A DNA stretch of 64,000 nt from Victivallis sp. Marseille-Q1083 (GTDB lineage: Bacteria > Verrucomicrobiota > Lentisphaeria > Victivallales > Victivallaceae): positions 2,697,501 through 2,761,500 of the forward strand of contig NZ_CAHJXL010000001.1 in NCBI RefSeq assembly GCF_903645315.1. Direction: 5' to 3'. Under the pieces are notes generated by a model, which was not told the origin of the DNA, searched no databases, and worked only from the letters and a program-made list of their open reading frames with translations. The stretch's first letter is position 1. Every line of letters starts with the position of its first letter. Positions 29,269 through 38,895 of the stretch are shown here, piece by piece. Position numbers and translations under genes: made by a program.

Positions 29269-31083
29269 ATGAAAAAATTTTTATGGCGGTTCCACCGGCA
29301 GGTCATTTTGCGGACAGTCAATTTCTGGTATTCCCGCTGGGGGGAAAAGAGTTTTCTGATTGTGCTGTCCCTCGCCATCGGCGCGCTTGCCGCAGTGGCG
29401 GCGGCGGCGCTGCATGCCCTGGTCGTCCAGTTGGAGTTGCTCGGCATTCAGTTGCGGGATTTCTCGAACCGGCTGCATGAATATGCCTGGCTGCTGGTGG
29501 TGTTCTGTTTGCCGATGTTCGGCCTGCTGCTCTCCTTCCTGGTCCAGCGATGGTTCGGCGGCCAGCGTTATGCCAAGAGCCTGAGCCCGCTGATTCTGGC
29601 GCTGAACCGGCGCCGCACCAATATTCCGCTCAGCGAGACGGTTACCCATCTGATTTCCAGCGCGTTTTCGGTCGGCTTCGGCGGCTCGGCCGGTCTGGAG
29701 GCGCCGAGCGTGTTGACCGGCGCGGCGATCGGCGCCAATGCCGGGTCCTTTTTCCACATTCACCGCCGTTTGCGCAGCCTGTTGCTCGGCTGCGGTTCGG
29801 CTGCGGCGATTTCGGCGATTTTCGGCAGTCCGATCGCCGGAGTGCTGTTCGCGGCCGAAGTGCTGCTGCCGGAGTTCAGCGTCTCGGCGCTGGTGCCGAT
29901 GATGATGTCTTCGGCAGTGGCCGCCGTGGTCTCCCACCTGATCATTGCCGACAATCAATTTATCCTGGCCATCAATGCGCCGTGGCGGACCGATGCGATT
30001 CCCTGCTATTTTCTGTGCGGCATCGTCTGCGCGCTGGTCGGCGTTTACGTGATCAGGGCGGCCTACTGGACCGCCGGACTGTTGAAGAACAAATTGCGCA
30101 ATCCCTGGCAGCGGCTGTGGGTCGGCGGCAGCATCCTCTGCATCATTCTGCTGTTGTTCCCGGTCTTGAGCGGCCAGGGTTACCTGTTCATCGAAAAACT
30201 TTTTGCCGGTGATGGCGACGGATTGGTGGCCGCCTCGACGCTGCTTTCCTGGCTGCCGTCCAATACGCTGACTCTGCTGTTGCTGCTGGGGGTCGTCATC
30301 CTGCTCAAAGTGGTCGCTTCGGTGCTGACCGTCGACGCCGGCGGCGACGGCGGAATTTTCGCGCCGTCGATGTTCATCGGCGCTTTTACCGGTTTTGCGT
30401 TCGCCCGCCTGGTCAATCTGACCGGCCTGATTCAATTGCAGGAGTACAATTTCGTCGCGGTCGGCATGTGCGGCGTGTTCACTGCGGTGCTGCGGGCGCC
30501 ACTGACCGGAATTTTCCTGATCGCCGAGGTGACCGGCGGCTACATTCTGTTCGTGCCGCTGATGATCGTTTCTTCGGTGGCCTTTCTGGTGGCGCGTTTC
30601 TTCGAACCGCATTCGATTTACCGGAAGGCGTTGGTGGAAAATAATTTGCTGGACGACGACCGTGATCAGTTGCTGCTGCGCCGTCTGCCGGTGCGTCCCA
30701 GCATCAACCGGCAGTATCACGCGCTGCGCCAGAACGACCAGCTCCACAAAGTGATCTCGGTCGTCGAGGACACCCCGGATGAAACCTTTCCGGTGCTGGA
30801 TGATGACGGCCGGTTGATCGGAGTGGTCTATCTGGACAAGATCATGAGCGCCATGCTCCATCCCGAGGTTTACAACCACCTGCTGGTTTTTGATCTGATG
30901 GAGGAGCCGCCGACGGTGATGACGCCGGACGATGATCTGGCGCACGCGATGGCGGCTTTTGATATGTTCCGGTTGAAAACGCTGCCGGTCTGTGAACGCG
31001 ACGGCCGGTTTGCCGGTTTCCTGTCCCGGGCGCCGATTTTTGCCAAATATCGCGACATGGTCAAGGAGTCCGACAGCTTCTGA
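29269..31083 (+). CDS. CLC-family chloride channel/antiporter with CBS pair
   Basis: The 604-residue membrane protein has about ten hydrophobic segments followed by two CBS domains (about 465-600). The filter-region phrase GSAGLEAPSVLTG corresponds to the GREGP motif, keeping the gating Glu; FGSPIAGVLFAAEVLLPEF and GGDGGIFAPSMFIGAF are also hallmark. The canonical GSGIP at the first ion-binding region is not seen: here the sequence before helix N is RTNIPLSETVTHL, as in other divergent bacterial CLCs. Ion selectivity and channel versus exchanger mode cannot be decided. Convergent with a broken membrane-protein gene 7 bases downstream. Confidence 0.92.
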   Translation: MKKFLWRFHRQVILRTVNFWYSRWGEKSFLIVLSLAIGALAAVAAAALHALVVQLELLGIQLRDFSNRLHEYAWLLVVFCLPMFGLLLSFLVQRWFGGQRYAKSLSPLILALNRRRTNIPLSETVTHLISSAFSVGFGGSAGLEAPSVLTGAAIGANAGSFFHIHRRLRSLLLGCGSAAAISAIFGSPIAGVLFAAEVLLPEFSVSALVPMMMSSAVAAVVSHLIIADNQFILAINAPWRTDAIPCYFLCGIVCALVGVYVIRAAYWTAGLLKNKLRNPWQRLWVGGSILCIILLLFPVLSGQGYLFIEKLFAGDGDGLVAASTLLSWLPSNTLTLLLLLGVVILLKVVASVLTVDAGGDGGIFAPSMFIGAFTGFAFARLVNLTGLIQLQEYNFVAVGMCGVFTAVLRAPLTGIFLIAEVTGGYILFVPLMIVSSVAFLVARFFEPHSIYRKALVENNLLDDDRDQLLLRRLPVRPSINRQYHALRQNDQLHKVISVVEDTPDETFPVLDDDGRLIGVVYLDKIMSAMLHPEVYNHLLVFDLMEEPPTVMTPDDDLAHAMAAFDMFRLKTLPVCERDGRFAGFLSRAPIFAKYRDMVKESDSF

Positions 31084-31090
31084 GCTGGCT

Positions 31091-31709
31091 TTATTGGCCG
31101 AAAACGCTGAAAAGACGGTTGCCCGCCACGACTTCGGTGACGATGCCGCGCTCCATCCGGGCGACCGTGTAAATGCTCAATACCGTCATGCCGCTGCAGG
31201 CGATGTCTCCCATCATGAATGCGAACCCGCCGGTTTCGCCGATCAGCATCACCTGGTAAATGTTCATGCCGATCAAGACGAATTGCCGCAGCGCCACCAG
31301 CAGCAGCAAGCCATGATGAGGAATGCCGTTGTGCGGCGTTTCTCCGGCGAGCGCCAGCCGGATATCTTTCCGGATTCCCCGGCGGACCCAGGCCCAGACG
31401 GCCAGAATGCCGAGCTGGCATGGCAGCGCCCAGGCCAGAAGATGGTGCGACAATAACATCTTGTCGTCGAGCCCCATTTTCCGATTGTAAAAATAGCTGA
31501 TCTTGAAAGTCGGAGGAGCCGAGCTCCTGGAGTTTGACCGGGAGCATGCGGCCGGGAAGCATGGTAAAGACGCTTAAGGTCATACCGCCGATCATCAGCC
31601 AGATGAATACCGCCGCCAGGGAGCGCAGCGTATAATTCAGGGGGCCGCAGCGATAGCGGCCGGGAACGGCCGCCTCGAAAGAAACCGTCTCCATCTGATT
31701 CGTTTTCAT
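31091..31709 (-). pseudogene. Broken transporter-like membrane protein gene (frameshift)
   Basis: Two adjacent minus-strand reading frames look like pieces of one gene. From ATG 31709 about 70 residues read as a soluble head and one membrane helix ending GRMLPVKLQELGSSDFQ, which resembles the first helix and loop of MFS transporters. The frame then loses sense. The frame one step away continues from KISYFYNRKMGLDD near 31505 through three or four hydrophobic segments to a stop at 31091. The junction lies near 31500-31510. Joined, the pieces total only about 205 residues, so a deletion may accompany the frameshift if the ancestor was a full MFS protein of 400 or more residues. Confidence 0.55.
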
Positions 31710-31777
31710 GATTGCCTGTTTCTTTTACAACTATAAATGTACGGATGAGTTTACCGGAAGGGCGGGATAGACCGGTG

Positions 31778-32554
31778 TCAGTCGTCCGGATCAAGCTGCC
31801 GGCGGAATTGCCGGGCCAGTTCGATCGCCTGCTGCCTGACCTCCGTTCGATCGCTGCCGCCATATTCCAGAAAGACCGCCGCGAAATAAGGTCCGAAATC
31901 CGGCCAGACCGCCTGCGGCTTCAGCCAGTAGGATTGCGGCGGCGTCAGGGTGATCGAAACGATTTCCGGGGTGCGTTCCCAGTTTGGCAGCGGCTGGTCC
32001 GGCACCGGCAGGAAAAGGCCGTGCCAATTGCTTTCCCGGTCGCCGACGGCAAAATTCAAACCGCCGAAATAACTGACGACCGCCGAGTCGTATTCGTATT
32101 CGAAGTGAATGCCGTCGACCCGGAACGGCTGCTCCGATAAATTGGTCAGGCTTTCGAGTTTCAACAATACCACCGGCAGCCGGCGACTGATGTACAGCGA
32201 ATAGACGAGCCGGAACGGCCGTTCGGCCGGCTGGTCGGTCTGGTGAAGCGCCGTCACGGTCAAATGGGTGAACTCCGGCGTTTCCCGGGTGGTTTGAATG
32301 GCTTCCAGGCGTTCGATTGCCGGCCAGGAAATCCCTTTCTGCTCATAACCGACGCCGTACCGTTCAAATTGGGTCAGCGCCAGGGTCAGGAAATAGAGTG
32401 CCCGATCCTGGTTCTGAAAGCGGGCGATCGGCGGGGTGGCAGTATCCAGCGTCAGGGTGACCGTCGTCCGGCCGACCGGATAAGAGACGGCTTCGGCCCG
32501 CAATGCGGTCGCCGCCGCCAGAAAACAAAACAGGAATAAAATCAGCCGTTTCAT
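31778..32554 (-). CDS. Secreted protein of unknown function
   Basis: The 258-residue protein has a signal peptide (MKRLILFLFCFLAAATALRA) and a mature beta-rich part with many aromatic residues; I recognise no family. The start ATG overlaps the stop of the DUF4091 gene in an ATGA, so the two are translationally coupled and the product is likely exported together with that hydrolase. A role as an accessory or sugar-binding protein is inference only. Last gene of the LacI-led operon. Confidence 0.7.
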   Translation of the reverse strand: MKRLILFLFCFLAAATALRAEAVSYPVGRTTVTLTLDTATPPIARFQNQDRALYFLTLALTQFERYGVGYEQKGISWPAIERLEAIQTTRETPEFTHLTVTALHQTDQPAERPFRLVYSLYISRRLPVVLLKLESLTNLSEQPFRVDGIHFEYEYDSAVVSYFGGLNFAVGDRESNWHGLFLPVPDQPLPNWERTPEIVSITLTPPQSYWLKPQAVWPDFGPYFAAVFLEYGGSDRTEVRQQAIELARQFRRQLDPDD

Positions 32555-35187
32555 CGGGATTCTCCAGTCGGCGGAAATTGGTGGCGCGCTTCGCCGATCA
32601 GTCGGGCGATGCGGTCGCGTTGCGCCAGCAGATGTTCCGGGGTGTAATCGAATTCGGTCAGGCTGTCGATCAACTGATCGGGAGCCTGCTGGGCGTCTTT
32701 GAGTTTTTCGGTCAATTCGGCGGCTTCGGGAATGGCGGCCAGCCGGTCGATTTCAGCGGCCAGCAGAACGAAGTACTCCCGGTCTTCCAGCCCGTCGCGG
32801 ATCGCTTCGGCGCGCAGGCTCGGCAGCGGCCTGGCCAGCAGCGGTTTGTCCTGAATGACCCGGCAGGGAGGATAGAACAGCATGCCGTCGCCGTTGGAGA
32901 GGATGGCGCCGTTCCAGGCGTAAGTGCCGCCGTTGTCCCACGGATTGCGAACGCCGCCGGCGGCGCCGTCCGGCCCGAGGTAGTCGGCCGCCCAGTAGAG
33001 CGAACCGCTGATCTGATACTTTTCCGCCATCCAGAAGCGGATGCGCGGCAGGATGCCGGGGCTGTCGATATTGTTGGCTGGGTAGGGATAACGGGGAAAC
33101 ATGCAGACATACCACCAGACTTCATCGCCGGCCTGTTGCCGCTGCCGGTAGAATTCCGGCTGATATTTGCTCAGAATCGGCACCCAGATATCGACGGAGC
33201 CGATCAGCGGCTGCAGGTTTTCCGGCGCTGTGGTGACGGTCAGCAGCCGTTTGATTTCCGGCGCCAGTTCATGATAGGTGTCCAATTGCCGCTTCACCCA
33301 GTCGAAGATGATTTCGCCGGGTTCGTCGATCTGGTAGAAAAAAGCGTAGTCGAGATAGCCTTTGGCTTTCAGGTGTTCGATCAGTTGCCGGTAAATGTGC
33401 CGTTCGGCGGTCAGTTCGCTGGTCGGCGTATTGAACGGGAAGGCCGGCGTCGTCCAATGATAACCGACGTTGAAATCACCGAGGCCGAGTTGGCCGAAAA
33501 CGTAATCGGCCTGCCGGTCGAAAGCGGTGAAATCGCAGTTGCCCGCCTCGTCGACGTCGACGGGATCGTAGCGGAAAAACAGTCCCGGCGAAAGCCGGTA
33601 TTCCGCCATCGTTTCGATCATCAGCCGGTAGAGCTTTTCCTGCTCCGCCGGTTCGGTGGCGCCCATGAAATATTCAAAATGATTCCACGGCGCGTAGGCG
33701 GTCCGCATCAAGGTTCGTCTGGGCAGCGTGAAGTCGTAAACCGTCAACTCCGCCGGGATGACCGTCGTCCGGCTGCCGTCGGCCAGCGTGACCGTACCCT
33801 GGTAGACGCCCTCCGGCGTGCCGGCCGGAACATGGCTTCTCAAATAGAGCGTCTTGTTGCCGCGCGCCGGACAGTGCAGTTGTTCTCCGTCGGCCAGCGG
33901 CGCCAGCGGGTCCGGCCAGTAACCGCTGTGCCCGAAGGCGTCGACCGGCGTGACGACCATCACCTTTTCCACCGCAAACGGCGTGACGGCGTCGACCGGC
34001 AGCCGATGACCGTCCGGCCCGGTAAATTCTGAAACCGAAACGGTGTAATCCCTGGACTGCAACGGCCGGACGACCAGCGAAACTCCCTCGTATTCGTTGC
34101 CGGCGCAGCTCCAGCGCAGGGTGCCGTCTCCGGCCGGGCCGGGGAGGTCGTAATCCATGATCTTGTACCCGGCCGGCGCGGTCCAGAATTGCGCTGTTTC
34201 CGTGGCGGCGAGGAGGTTGCCGATCGGCCGGTCGTAGGGCAGTGCGGCGCGAACGCCGCGCCCGGCGGCGATTGCCGGTTGGCCGGCCGCGTTCCGGACG
34301 ACGGCCAGGCAGTTGAAGGTGTCGGGCAGCCGCTCCAGCGGCAGTTTGACGCTGGCCTGGCCATCGTGGAAATCGAGCGGGAACTGTTCCCGGCCGTTCG
34401 CGCTGTTGACGAGCAAAGTCCCGTGGCGGCCCTCGCTGCCGCTGACGGTCAAAATGCCGTCCGGCGCCTGAAAGGCGAGCGTTGCGGCCGGCGTCGCCGG
34501 ACCGACGAACAACGGCAGCATCGCGTCATTTGACCAGAGATTGAGATGCGCTCCGTTCAGCCGGTAAGTTTTGACATAGGCGTCGGGCAGGGTGACCGGC
34601 GGGGTGTCTCCCCAGGCGACGACCAGCGGCGTGACGTTGCCGCTGGAAACCTGGCGCTCGGCGTTGAACCGGAAAAAGCCTTGGCCGGCGTCCGCCTCCA
34701 GCCAGTCGAGCGGGATGGTCACTTCCGCCAGCCAGCCGTCGGCCGTTTCGCCGGTTCGGGAACGGATCGGCAGATCGACCGCCGTATTCCAGCTTTCGGC
34801 ATCGGCGACGGCATTGCGGCAGTTGACGGTGAAGCGGTACGAATTGAGGGCGGCGGCGCCGGGATCGAAATAGAGCGTCAGCGCGTCGTCGGCCGCCAAA
34901 TCGGCGTCGCGCGGCGAGGATTCGCCGCGCAGTGCACCGTTTTTACCCTTCAGGACCGCCCGGAGATAGACGTTGTCGCGGTCGGCGTAGAGCTGTAATT
35001 CGGTCGGATAATCCCGGTCGCCGAAGGTCGCCAGCACTGGAATGGTTGTCCAATCGACGGCGGCGTCGGCGATGACCGGAAGCGACATCGCGTCGGTCTG
35101 ATGGAACCTGACCGTAGCGCCGGGCGGCGGCGCGGCCGCCAGCACCGCCGTGGCCAGGACGCAGAGACAGCTGGAAACGATTTTCAT
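32551..35187 (-). CDS. Secreted DUF4091-type (GH123-like) glycoside hydrolase
   Basis: The product has 878 residues. A signal peptide at the N terminus (MKIVSSCLCVLATAVLAAA) is followed by a CBM9-like beta-sandwich (about 30-190; YPTELQLYADRDNVYLRA and SYRFTVNC), an Ig-like linker, and a barrel of the GH123-like type with DUF4091 at the C terminus (GSLYWAADYLGP, NPWDNGGTYAWNG, LRAEAIRDGLEDREYF). A candidate catalytic Asp-Glu pair occurs in FFYQIDEPGE. The in-frame ATG 36 bases upstream was rejected because 35187 begins a clean signal peptide. It likely degrades an amino-sugar-containing or other host/plant glycan. Confidence 0.8.
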   Translation of the reverse strand: MKIVSSCLCVLATAVLAAAPPPGATVRFHQTDAMSLPVIADAAVDWTTIPVLATFGDRDYPTELQLYADRDNVYLRAVLKGKNGALRGESSPRDADLAADDALTLYFDPGAAALNSYRFTVNCRNAVADAESWNTAVDLPIRSRTGETADGWLAEVTIPLDWLEADAGQGFFRFNAERQVSSGNVTPLVVAWGDTPPVTLPDAYVKTYRLNGAHLNLWSNDAMLPLFVGPATPAATLAFQAPDGILTVSGSEGRHGTLLVNSANGREQFPLDFHDGQASVKLPLERLPDTFNCLAVVRNAAGQPAIAAGRGVRAALPYDRPIGNLLAATETAQFWTAPAGYKIMDYDLPGPAGDGTLRWSCAGNEYEGVSLVVRPLQSRDYTVSVSEFTGPDGHRLPVDAVTPFAVEKVMVVTPVDAFGHSGYWPDPLAPLADGEQLHCPARGNKTLYLRSHVPAGTPEGVYQGTVTLADGSRTTVIPAELTVYDFTLPRRTLMRTAYAPWNHFEYFMGATEPAEQEKLYRLMIETMAEYRLSPGLFFRYDPVDVDEAGNCDFTAFDRQADYVFGQLGLGDFNVGYHWTTPAFPFNTPTSELTAERHIYRQLIEHLKAKGYLDYAFFYQIDEPGEIIFDWVKRQLDTYHELAPEIKRLLTVTTAPENLQPLIGSVDIWVPILSKYQPEFYRQRQQAGDEVWWYVCMFPRYPYPANNIDSPGILPRIRFWMAEKYQISGSLYWAADYLGPDGAAGGVRNPWDNGGTYAWNGAILSNGDGMLFYPPCRVIQDKPLLARPLPSLRAEAIRDGLEDREYFVLLAAEIDRLAAIPEAAELTEKLKDAQQAPDQLIDSLTEFDYTPEHLLAQRDRIARLIGEARHQFPPTGESR

Positions 35188-35219
35188 GATGATTTTTCCA
35201 ATCGGGGTTGCGGTTCTGT

Positions 35220-35939
35220 TCAAAGCAGCCCGCCGTCTTCCAGGCCGCCGACCCAGTTGGTGCCGGGCACCCAGCGGCGTTCGTTGTAATTGAGCAGCTC
35301 GTAAACCGGCACCGCTTCGACATGGCCGTCGAAAATCAGGCAGTTCGCCGCATTTTGCCGGTGACGTGCCGCCACCGGGTAATAATTCTTGCCGCCTTCA
35401 TTGCCCGGAAAAACCGAACCCCATTCAATCGCCCAGGAACCGTAATAATTGCCGAAGCCGGTTACGTCGCTCCCGTTGGCGGTATCCGCCATCCAGATCT
35501 CCCGGCTGCTGTTGCCGTAACGGTCGATCGCGGCGCGTTTCATCGGCGGATTGCCGGTGTTGCTGGCTTTTTCGCCGACCAGACGCTGGAACAGACCATA
35601 AGTGAATTCGTTACGGGTATCGAAATTTTCATCGACGGTGTATTTGCTGCTGGAGCTGGGACAGAAATAAATATCTTTGGCGGTCACGTACTTGTAATCT
35701 TTCAACAGATACGGCCAAGGCCACAGAAAATTGTCGTAGGGGAGAATGCACAACGTATAATCGTCATAATCATCGCCATACATCCACATCGCCAGGCCGA
35801 GTTGCTTTTGATTGCTGATGCACTTGACGCCCATCGCCTTGGCCTTGGCTTTGGCCAGCGCCGGCAGCAGCATGCTGGCAAGAATGGCGATGATCGCTAT
35901 TACGACCAGCAGTTCGATCAGTGTGAATTTTTTTCTCAT
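35220..35939 (-). CDS. Type II secretion-like pseudopilin with H-X9-DG domain
   Basis: The product has 239 residues. A short basic leader is followed by a prepilin cleavage and methylation motif ([20 protein letters not shown]), then a hydrophobic helix and a globular domain containing the CPSSSSK cluster and the [18 protein letters not shown] motif of the DUF1559-like/H-X9-DG family. Such proteins are strongly expanded in Lentisphaerota and Planctomycetota genomes. A perfect AAAGGAGG precedes ATG 35939. It sits between the LacI regulator and the secreted hydrolase, so it may help export or display that enzyme; that link is inference from position. Confidence 0.9.
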   Translation of the reverse strand: MRKKFTLIELLVVIAIIAILASMLLPALAKAKAKAMGVKCISNQKQLGLAMWMYGDDYDDYTLCILPYDNFLWPWPYLLKDYKYVTAKDIYFCPSSSSKYTVDENFDTRNEFTYGLFQRLVGEKASNTGNPPMKRAAIDRYGNSSREIWMADTANGSDVTGFGNYYGSWAIEWGSVFPGNEGGKNYYPVAARHRQNAANCLIFDGHVEAVPVYELLNYNERRWVPGTNWVGGLEDGGLL

Positions 35940-35970
35940 GATAAGCCTCCTTTGGATTGTTCCATTTGGG

Positions 35971-37047
35971 TCAGGAAAATTTACATGGCGTATTGCCGAT
36001 ATTCTGTTGTTGCTCCAGCGTGGCATGGGTTTCATAAAGCGGCAGCCGGTCGAGCTGGCAGCCGCTGCAGCCGCAACTGATCGACGGATAAAAGCGGGGC
36101 GGCACCGCGATGCGGGCCGGCTGGAACGGCCGGTTTTTTTCATTGATGCGCTGGAGCATCAAGTCGACGGTCAGTTCGGCCTGGCGGCGGATCGGCTGGA
36201 TGACGGTGGCCAGCGGCACCGAACAGAAATCGCACATCGTCAAGCCGTCATAGCCGACGATGGCGATGTCGTCCGGCACCCGGAAACCGGCCCGGAGCAG
36301 GACGCCGGTCAATTTGGCGGCGATGTAATCGTTGGCGCAGCAGACCGCCTCAAGCGACAGTTCCCGGAGGTGCCGGACGATGGCGTCCGGCTCGTTGTCA
36401 TAGTCGCCGAAGCTGAAAAGGGCCGTTTCGATTGCGGGCAATCCGCATTCGGCCAGAGCTTCGCGCATGCCGCGGATTTTTTCCCGGTTGGCGCTGGCGT
36501 TGGCGGTGCCGATGCCGGCGAACCCGATCCGGCGGCGGCCGTGCCGGTGCAGATGCTCCACCGCCAGCCGGCAGCCCTGCGCCAGGTCGACGGTGACGTC
36601 GAATCCCGGTGTCGGAACCGGCGGACTGAATACGAACGGCACATTTTTGCCGTCGAGGTCCTCGATCGAACCGGCGGTGAAGATGATGCCGTCGACGCCT
36701 TTGGCCACCAGCTCGTTGGCGGCCCGGCGGGAAGCCTGTTCATCGATGCCGTAACAGGAAAGCAGATTGTAACCGTGCTGGTAAAAGAGCAGCGACAAAT
36801 CCAGGAAGAACGACTGCATCAGCACCGACACATAAGGCACGCCATGGATGCCGATCGTCTTGGTCGCGCAACCCTTCAGGCGGCGCGCCGCCGAATTCGG
36901 CGCATAATTCAATTCTGCTGCGATGTCCTGAATCCGGCAGCGCAGCGCCGTCGAGACCTTGGAGGTGCCGTTCCGGTTCAGGGCTGCCGACACCGCCTGC
37001 TGCGAAACGCCGGCCAGCTTGGCAATGTCTTTCATCGTTACGGTCAT
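35971..37047 (-). CDS. LacI-family transcriptional regulator
   Basis: The 358-residue repressor has an N-terminal HTH ([20 protein letters not shown], about 4-23) with hinge helix (NSAARRLKG) and a periplasmic-binding-like sensor domain ([34 protein letters not shown]). It is the first gene of the operon LacI - pseudopilin - DUF4091 hydrolase - secreted protein, with 31 bases to the next gene. Two copies of a palindromic operator lie directly upstream, so the gene is very likely autoregulated. ATG 37047 is chosen because the HTH begins five residues later; the longer reading adds promoter DNA. A C-terminal CGCSGCQ motif is unusual. Confidence 0.93.
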   Translation of the reverse strand: MTVTMKDIAKLAGVSQQAVSAALNRNGTSKVSTALRCRIQDIAAELNYAPNSAARRLKGCATKTIGIHGVPYVSVLMQSFFLDLSLLFYQHGYNLLSCYGIDEQASRRAANELVAKGVDGIIFTAGSIEDLDGKNVPFVFSPPVPTPGFDVTVDLAQGCRLAVEHLHRHGRRRIGFAGIGTANASANREKIRGMREALAECGLPAIETALFSFGDYDNEPDAIVRHLRELSLEAVCCANDYIAAKLTGVLLRAGFRVPDDIAIVGYDGLTMCDFCSVPLATVIQPIRRQAELTVDLMLQRINEKNRPFQPARIAVPPRFYPSISCGCSGCQLDRLPLYETHATLEQQQNIGNTPCKFS

Positions 37048-37063
37048 GTTCGTTCCTGTAATA

Positions 37064-37140
37064 AATTGTTCGTACAATCTATCGGTTTTAAAAAAAACGG
37101 CAAACGGAATCTGCCAGCTTGAATTGTTCGTACAATCTAT
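37064..37140 (-). promoter_or_regulatory. Duplicated palindromic LacI-type operator
   Basis: The 19-base sequence AATTGTTCGTACAATCTAT occurs at 37064-37082 and identically at 37122-37140, 58 bases apart. Its core ATTGT-TCGT-ACAAT is a dyad. One copy abuts the -10 and covers the likely start point; the other is 17 bases before the regulator ATG. This fits autorepression, perhaps with DNA looping. Confidence 0.75.
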
Positions 37141-37170
37141 AGTATAGCAAAAAATGAAACGAAATTCGAA
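37141..37170 (-). promoter_or_regulatory. Promoter of the LacI-led operon
   Basis: On the minus strand TATACT (37141-37146) is preceded by TTCGAA (37165-37170, 18-base spacer). The -10 is good, the -35 weak. The first operator copy starts immediately downstream of the -10. Confidence 0.5.
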
Positions 37171-37216
37171 CTCCCGTTTTATGTATGATTTTTTGATTGA
37201 CATACATTTTGACGCA

Positions 37217-38347
37217 TTATTTTTCATTTTTAACAGATTTTTCCAATTTCACGGATGGAAGCCGCTGAACAAATCGGGCCGACGTGAGATCATGGCTGTA
37301 TAAATCCGTTTGACGATCCGACACATGACCGACAAGACCCCGGACAGCATGTCGCGGTATTCCGGCTGCATCACAGCGCGTCACAAAACTATCACGCAGA
37401 CTGTTAAATGCGACAAATCCGGAAGCATCATCGCAAATTTTTAGCTTACGCAGGAGATCACCAAACGCACGGCGAAAAGAAATAGATTCAGGCTCATACG
37501 GCCACGCTCCCAAAACGCGATCCCCGACGCGCGGCAGGGCCGCCAGAGCAGCCGTAAGTTGCGGATGAATTGGAATCTGGACCGAACGGCCAAACCGCGC
37601 CGTCTTTGCCGGAAGCGTCGTCAATACATCGCCGGAAATCTGATCCCACCGCAAAAGAAAAACATCTTTTTCCCGGAGGCCGGTAAACCATGCAATCATC
37701 GCAGCAGACTTCCACGGCTCCGGAGCAGAACGATATATGCGGACAAACTCATCTTCTGTAAATGGCCGCTGGTGACGGGAACAGACCGAACGATTAGGTA
37801 TCTTCGCGAACGGCGAGGCGTCCATACCGGAATCCAGAAGCGTAAGGCGAAAAACGGCGTTCAACGCCGATTTGATGTTGTTGAAGTTCTTCCCGTTTCC
37901 TGTATCCGGACATTTCCCGCAAAGATATTCAAAGGCAATGTCCGGAGTTACTTCATCCATATACCGGAGCTTGACCGTCTTACAAAATGCCCGGAAACGC
38001 TTTTCGGTGGTTTCTCCGAGCGACTTGTATTTCTCCGCGACCGCTAGGGCATCGGCAAGTTTCAGACGGCGTTTCCGTCTTTCCCGGTGGATTGTTTGTA
38101 TGTCAGCGGCGGGCCGAACACCGGCTGCCACATCCAGACGGATTGCGGGCGCTTTCGCCCGCTGGTGCAGTCTGGCGGCTTTGTTTTTGCGCAGCAGGTC
38201 CGCTTCCAGCGCCCGCGCCGTCACCAGATCGGACGTACCGAGATTTACCGTCGTCGTTGCGTATTTAAGCCGTCCGTCCGGCAGGGCGATGATCGTCCGA
38301 AAATAGGCATGATAAAAATTTTCCTTACCGCGTTGACGTAATGCCAT
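37217..38347 (-). CDS. Tyrosine recombinase / integrase
   Basis: The product has 376 residues. An N-terminal arm-type region (about 1-95) is followed by a core-binding segment (about 97-190) and a catalytic domain with Arg 225 (WFTGLREKD), a Lys near 248, Arg 318 (FNSLRDS), His 341 (LVGHVSDRQT) and nucleophile Tyr 350 (DLYSH). The first position of the HxxR box is Asn rather than His, a tolerated substitution in some phage integrases. It lies at the left end of the island next to the chromosomal LacI promoter, as expected for an island integrase, and is the last gene of the leftward block. Confidence 0.9.
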   Translation of the reverse strand: MALRQRGKENFYHAYFRTIIALPDGRLKYATTTVNLGTSDLVTARALEADLLRKNKAARLHQRAKAPAIRLDVAAGVRPAADIQTIHRERRKRRLKLADALAVAEKYKSLGETTEKRFRAFCKTVKLRYMDEVTPDIAFEYLCGKCPDTGNGKNFNNIKSALNAVFRLTLLDSGMDASPFAKIPNRSVCSRHQRPFTEDEFVRIYRSAPEPWKSAAMIAWFTGLREKDVFLLRWDQISGDVLTTLPAKTARFGRSVQIPIHPQLTAALAALPRVGDRVLGAWPYEPESISFRRAFGDLLRKLKICDDASGFVAFNSLRDSFVTRCDAAGIPRHAVRGLVGHVSDRQTDLYSHDLTSARFVQRLPSVKLEKSVKNEK

Positions 38348-38349
38348 GA

Positions 38350-38883
38350 TTACTTTTTCTTTGAATCAAAGCCGATTTTTCGACTAGCGGTATTTTCCTG
38401 TGGCGGAGCGTTGACTACCGGCGGGAACAGCACGTCATGAATCATCTGAATCGCGGCATCATGGTGGATCAGCTTCCGATCCATTTCCGAGATCATCTTT
38501 TTCAGTTCCTCATAGCGCGATGATTCCCGGCGCAAGGCGACAAAGGCGCGCACAACATAGATGCTCATTTCGATTGCGAGCGGAGAGTTCAGGACCATCG
38601 CGGCCATCACCGTTCCGTGTTCGGTAAAAGCCCATGGCGCGACTGAACTGTGTTTCAAGGTGGCGAACCGGTCACAATTTGTGACCAGTTCTACAAACTC
38701 TTCCTGATTGAGCTGAAAGGCGAAATCTTCCGGGAATCGTTCGGCGTTGCGTTTTACCGCCTGGTTGAACACTTTGGTTGCCACGCCGAAGAGAACGGCC
38801 AAATCTTGCGAAAGAATGACATTTTCGCCGCGGATCGACAGTATGACAGTCCGGATATCCGGTTTTTTCAATGCGTTTTCCAT
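38350..38883 (-). CDS. ORF6N domain protein
   Basis: The product has 177 residues. The N-terminal 100 residues match the ORF6N DNA-binding domain common in phages and mobile islands: IRGENVILSQDLAVLFGVATK, FNQAVKRNAERFPEDFAFQL and the AFTEHGTVMAAMVLNS ending. The C-terminal part is helical (YEELKKMISEMDRK). Such proteins are thought to act as antirepressor-like or regulatory factors. The gene ends 2 bases before the integrase start, so the two are cotranscribed. Confidence 0.85.
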   Translation of the reverse strand: MENALKKPDIRTVILSIRGENVILSQDLAVLFGVATKVFNQAVKRNAERFPEDFAFQLNQEEFVELVTNCDRFATLKHSSVAPWAFTEHGTVMAAMVLNSPLAIEMSIYVVRAFVALRRESSRYEELKKMISEMDRKLIHHDAAIQMIHDVLFPPVVNAPPQENTASRKIGFDSKKK

Positions 38884-38895
38884 AAAATCATCCTT

